DNA from: a virus
Direction: 5' to 3' (one strand)
Length of the DNA: 64,000 bases
IMG/VR virus record: IMGVR_UViG_3300009786_000012
Coordinates: 1 to 64,000 of that record
The notes below the pieces were generated by a model. The model did no database searches. It saw nothing but the letters and a program-made list of their open reading frames with translations, and was not told where the DNA came from. Below, piece after piece: positions 63,853 to 64,000 of this stretch; within the stretch, counting starts at the first letter, position 1; each line of letters opens with the position of its first letter. Position numbers and translations under genes: made by a program.

Positions 63853-64000
63853 ATGATGAACAACGTAGTTGTGACACGCGTATATTCATATAAGATAGAA
63901 ACTATATCACTAAGGGTATATGATAATATCTACTTCTGCGAAATAAATCGAGGAACTATAGGTTCTTGCATAGTCTCAAATTTGCTAGCTAGTGTAGCTA
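63853..64000 (+). CDS. partial ORF running off the window end
   Basis: From ATG 63853 (or 63856), 49 codons stay open to the end of the window, starting MMNNVVVTRVYSYKIETISL. No strong ribosome site precedes it. Translation is possible but not shown; the product is unrecognised. Confidence 0.3.
   Translation, partial: MMNNVVVTRVYSYKIETISLRVYDNIYFCEINRGTIGSCIVSNLLASVA

Overview
The window is part of the genome of a large, AT-rich, T4-related contractile-tailed phage (a jumbo-type myovirus). The evidence is a complete set of contractile-tail genes (sheath, tube, tape measure, gp25, gp6-like wedge, hub), a gp17-type large terminase, a T4-style two-gene type II topoisomerase, the gp46/gp47 recombination nuclease, UvsW- and Dda-like helicases and a DNA ligase. 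Genes are tightly packed, often with ATGA or TAATG overlaps. No ribosomal RNA, tRNA, integrase, transposon or CRISPR array was seen. Head genes (portal, capsid, protease) and the replicative polymerase must lie outside the window. The host cannot be named. Several genes have good Shine-Dalgarno sites and the standard genetic code is used.

Layout. 1-6.7 kb: lipoprotein, topoisomerase pair, QueD and a helicase, ending at an intrinsic terminator. 6.7-10.5 kb: an E2-like, E1-like and JAMM-protease trio. 10.5-14 kb: gp47/gp46. 14-17 kb: a HAD phosphatase and a second E1-like/E2-like pair. 17-22.8 kb: unsplit bacterial-type RNA polymerase beta' and beta subunits. 22.8-28.7 kb: FolE, a protein resembling a mini B-family polymerase palm, a WWD-repeat protein, a methyltransferase-like protein and several unknowns. 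28.7-34 kb: a SLOG protein, class II glutaminase, DNA ligase, QueC, dUTPase-like protein and Dda-like helicase. 34-44.1 kb: hub-like protein, terminase, metallopeptidase, tape measure and a tail-tube/baseplate protein, all on the plus strand. 44.1-58.9 kb: tail and baseplate genes on the minus strand, except one small plus-strand gene at 53.6 kb beside a hairpin-rich intergenic region. 59-64 kb: a GC-rich unknown gene behind a structured leader, then a DUF2201/VWA protein, a MoxR-like ATPase and an unknown protein.

How the genes may work together. FolE, QueD, QueC and the stand-alone glutaminase cover most of a route to a 7-deazaguanine base, probably for DNA modification; QueE and a base-inserting transglycosylase are not in the window. 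The topoisomerase, helicases, gp46/47 and ligase serve replication and recombination. The RNA polymerase subunits could make phage transcription partly independent of the host.

The most striking content is a probable ubiquitin-like conjugation system. It has two E2-like proteins with HPN...C active-site motifs, two E1-like Rossmann proteins and one JAMM isopeptidase with a complete metal-binding motif. No obvious diglycine-ended modifier was found; a 92-residue protein lying between the second E1 and E2 is the best candidate. Other points for follow-up are a possible +1 frameshift after the tail-tube gene, a dense row of hairpins at 53.35-53.60 kb, and three small genes sharing an N-terminal YSY peptide.
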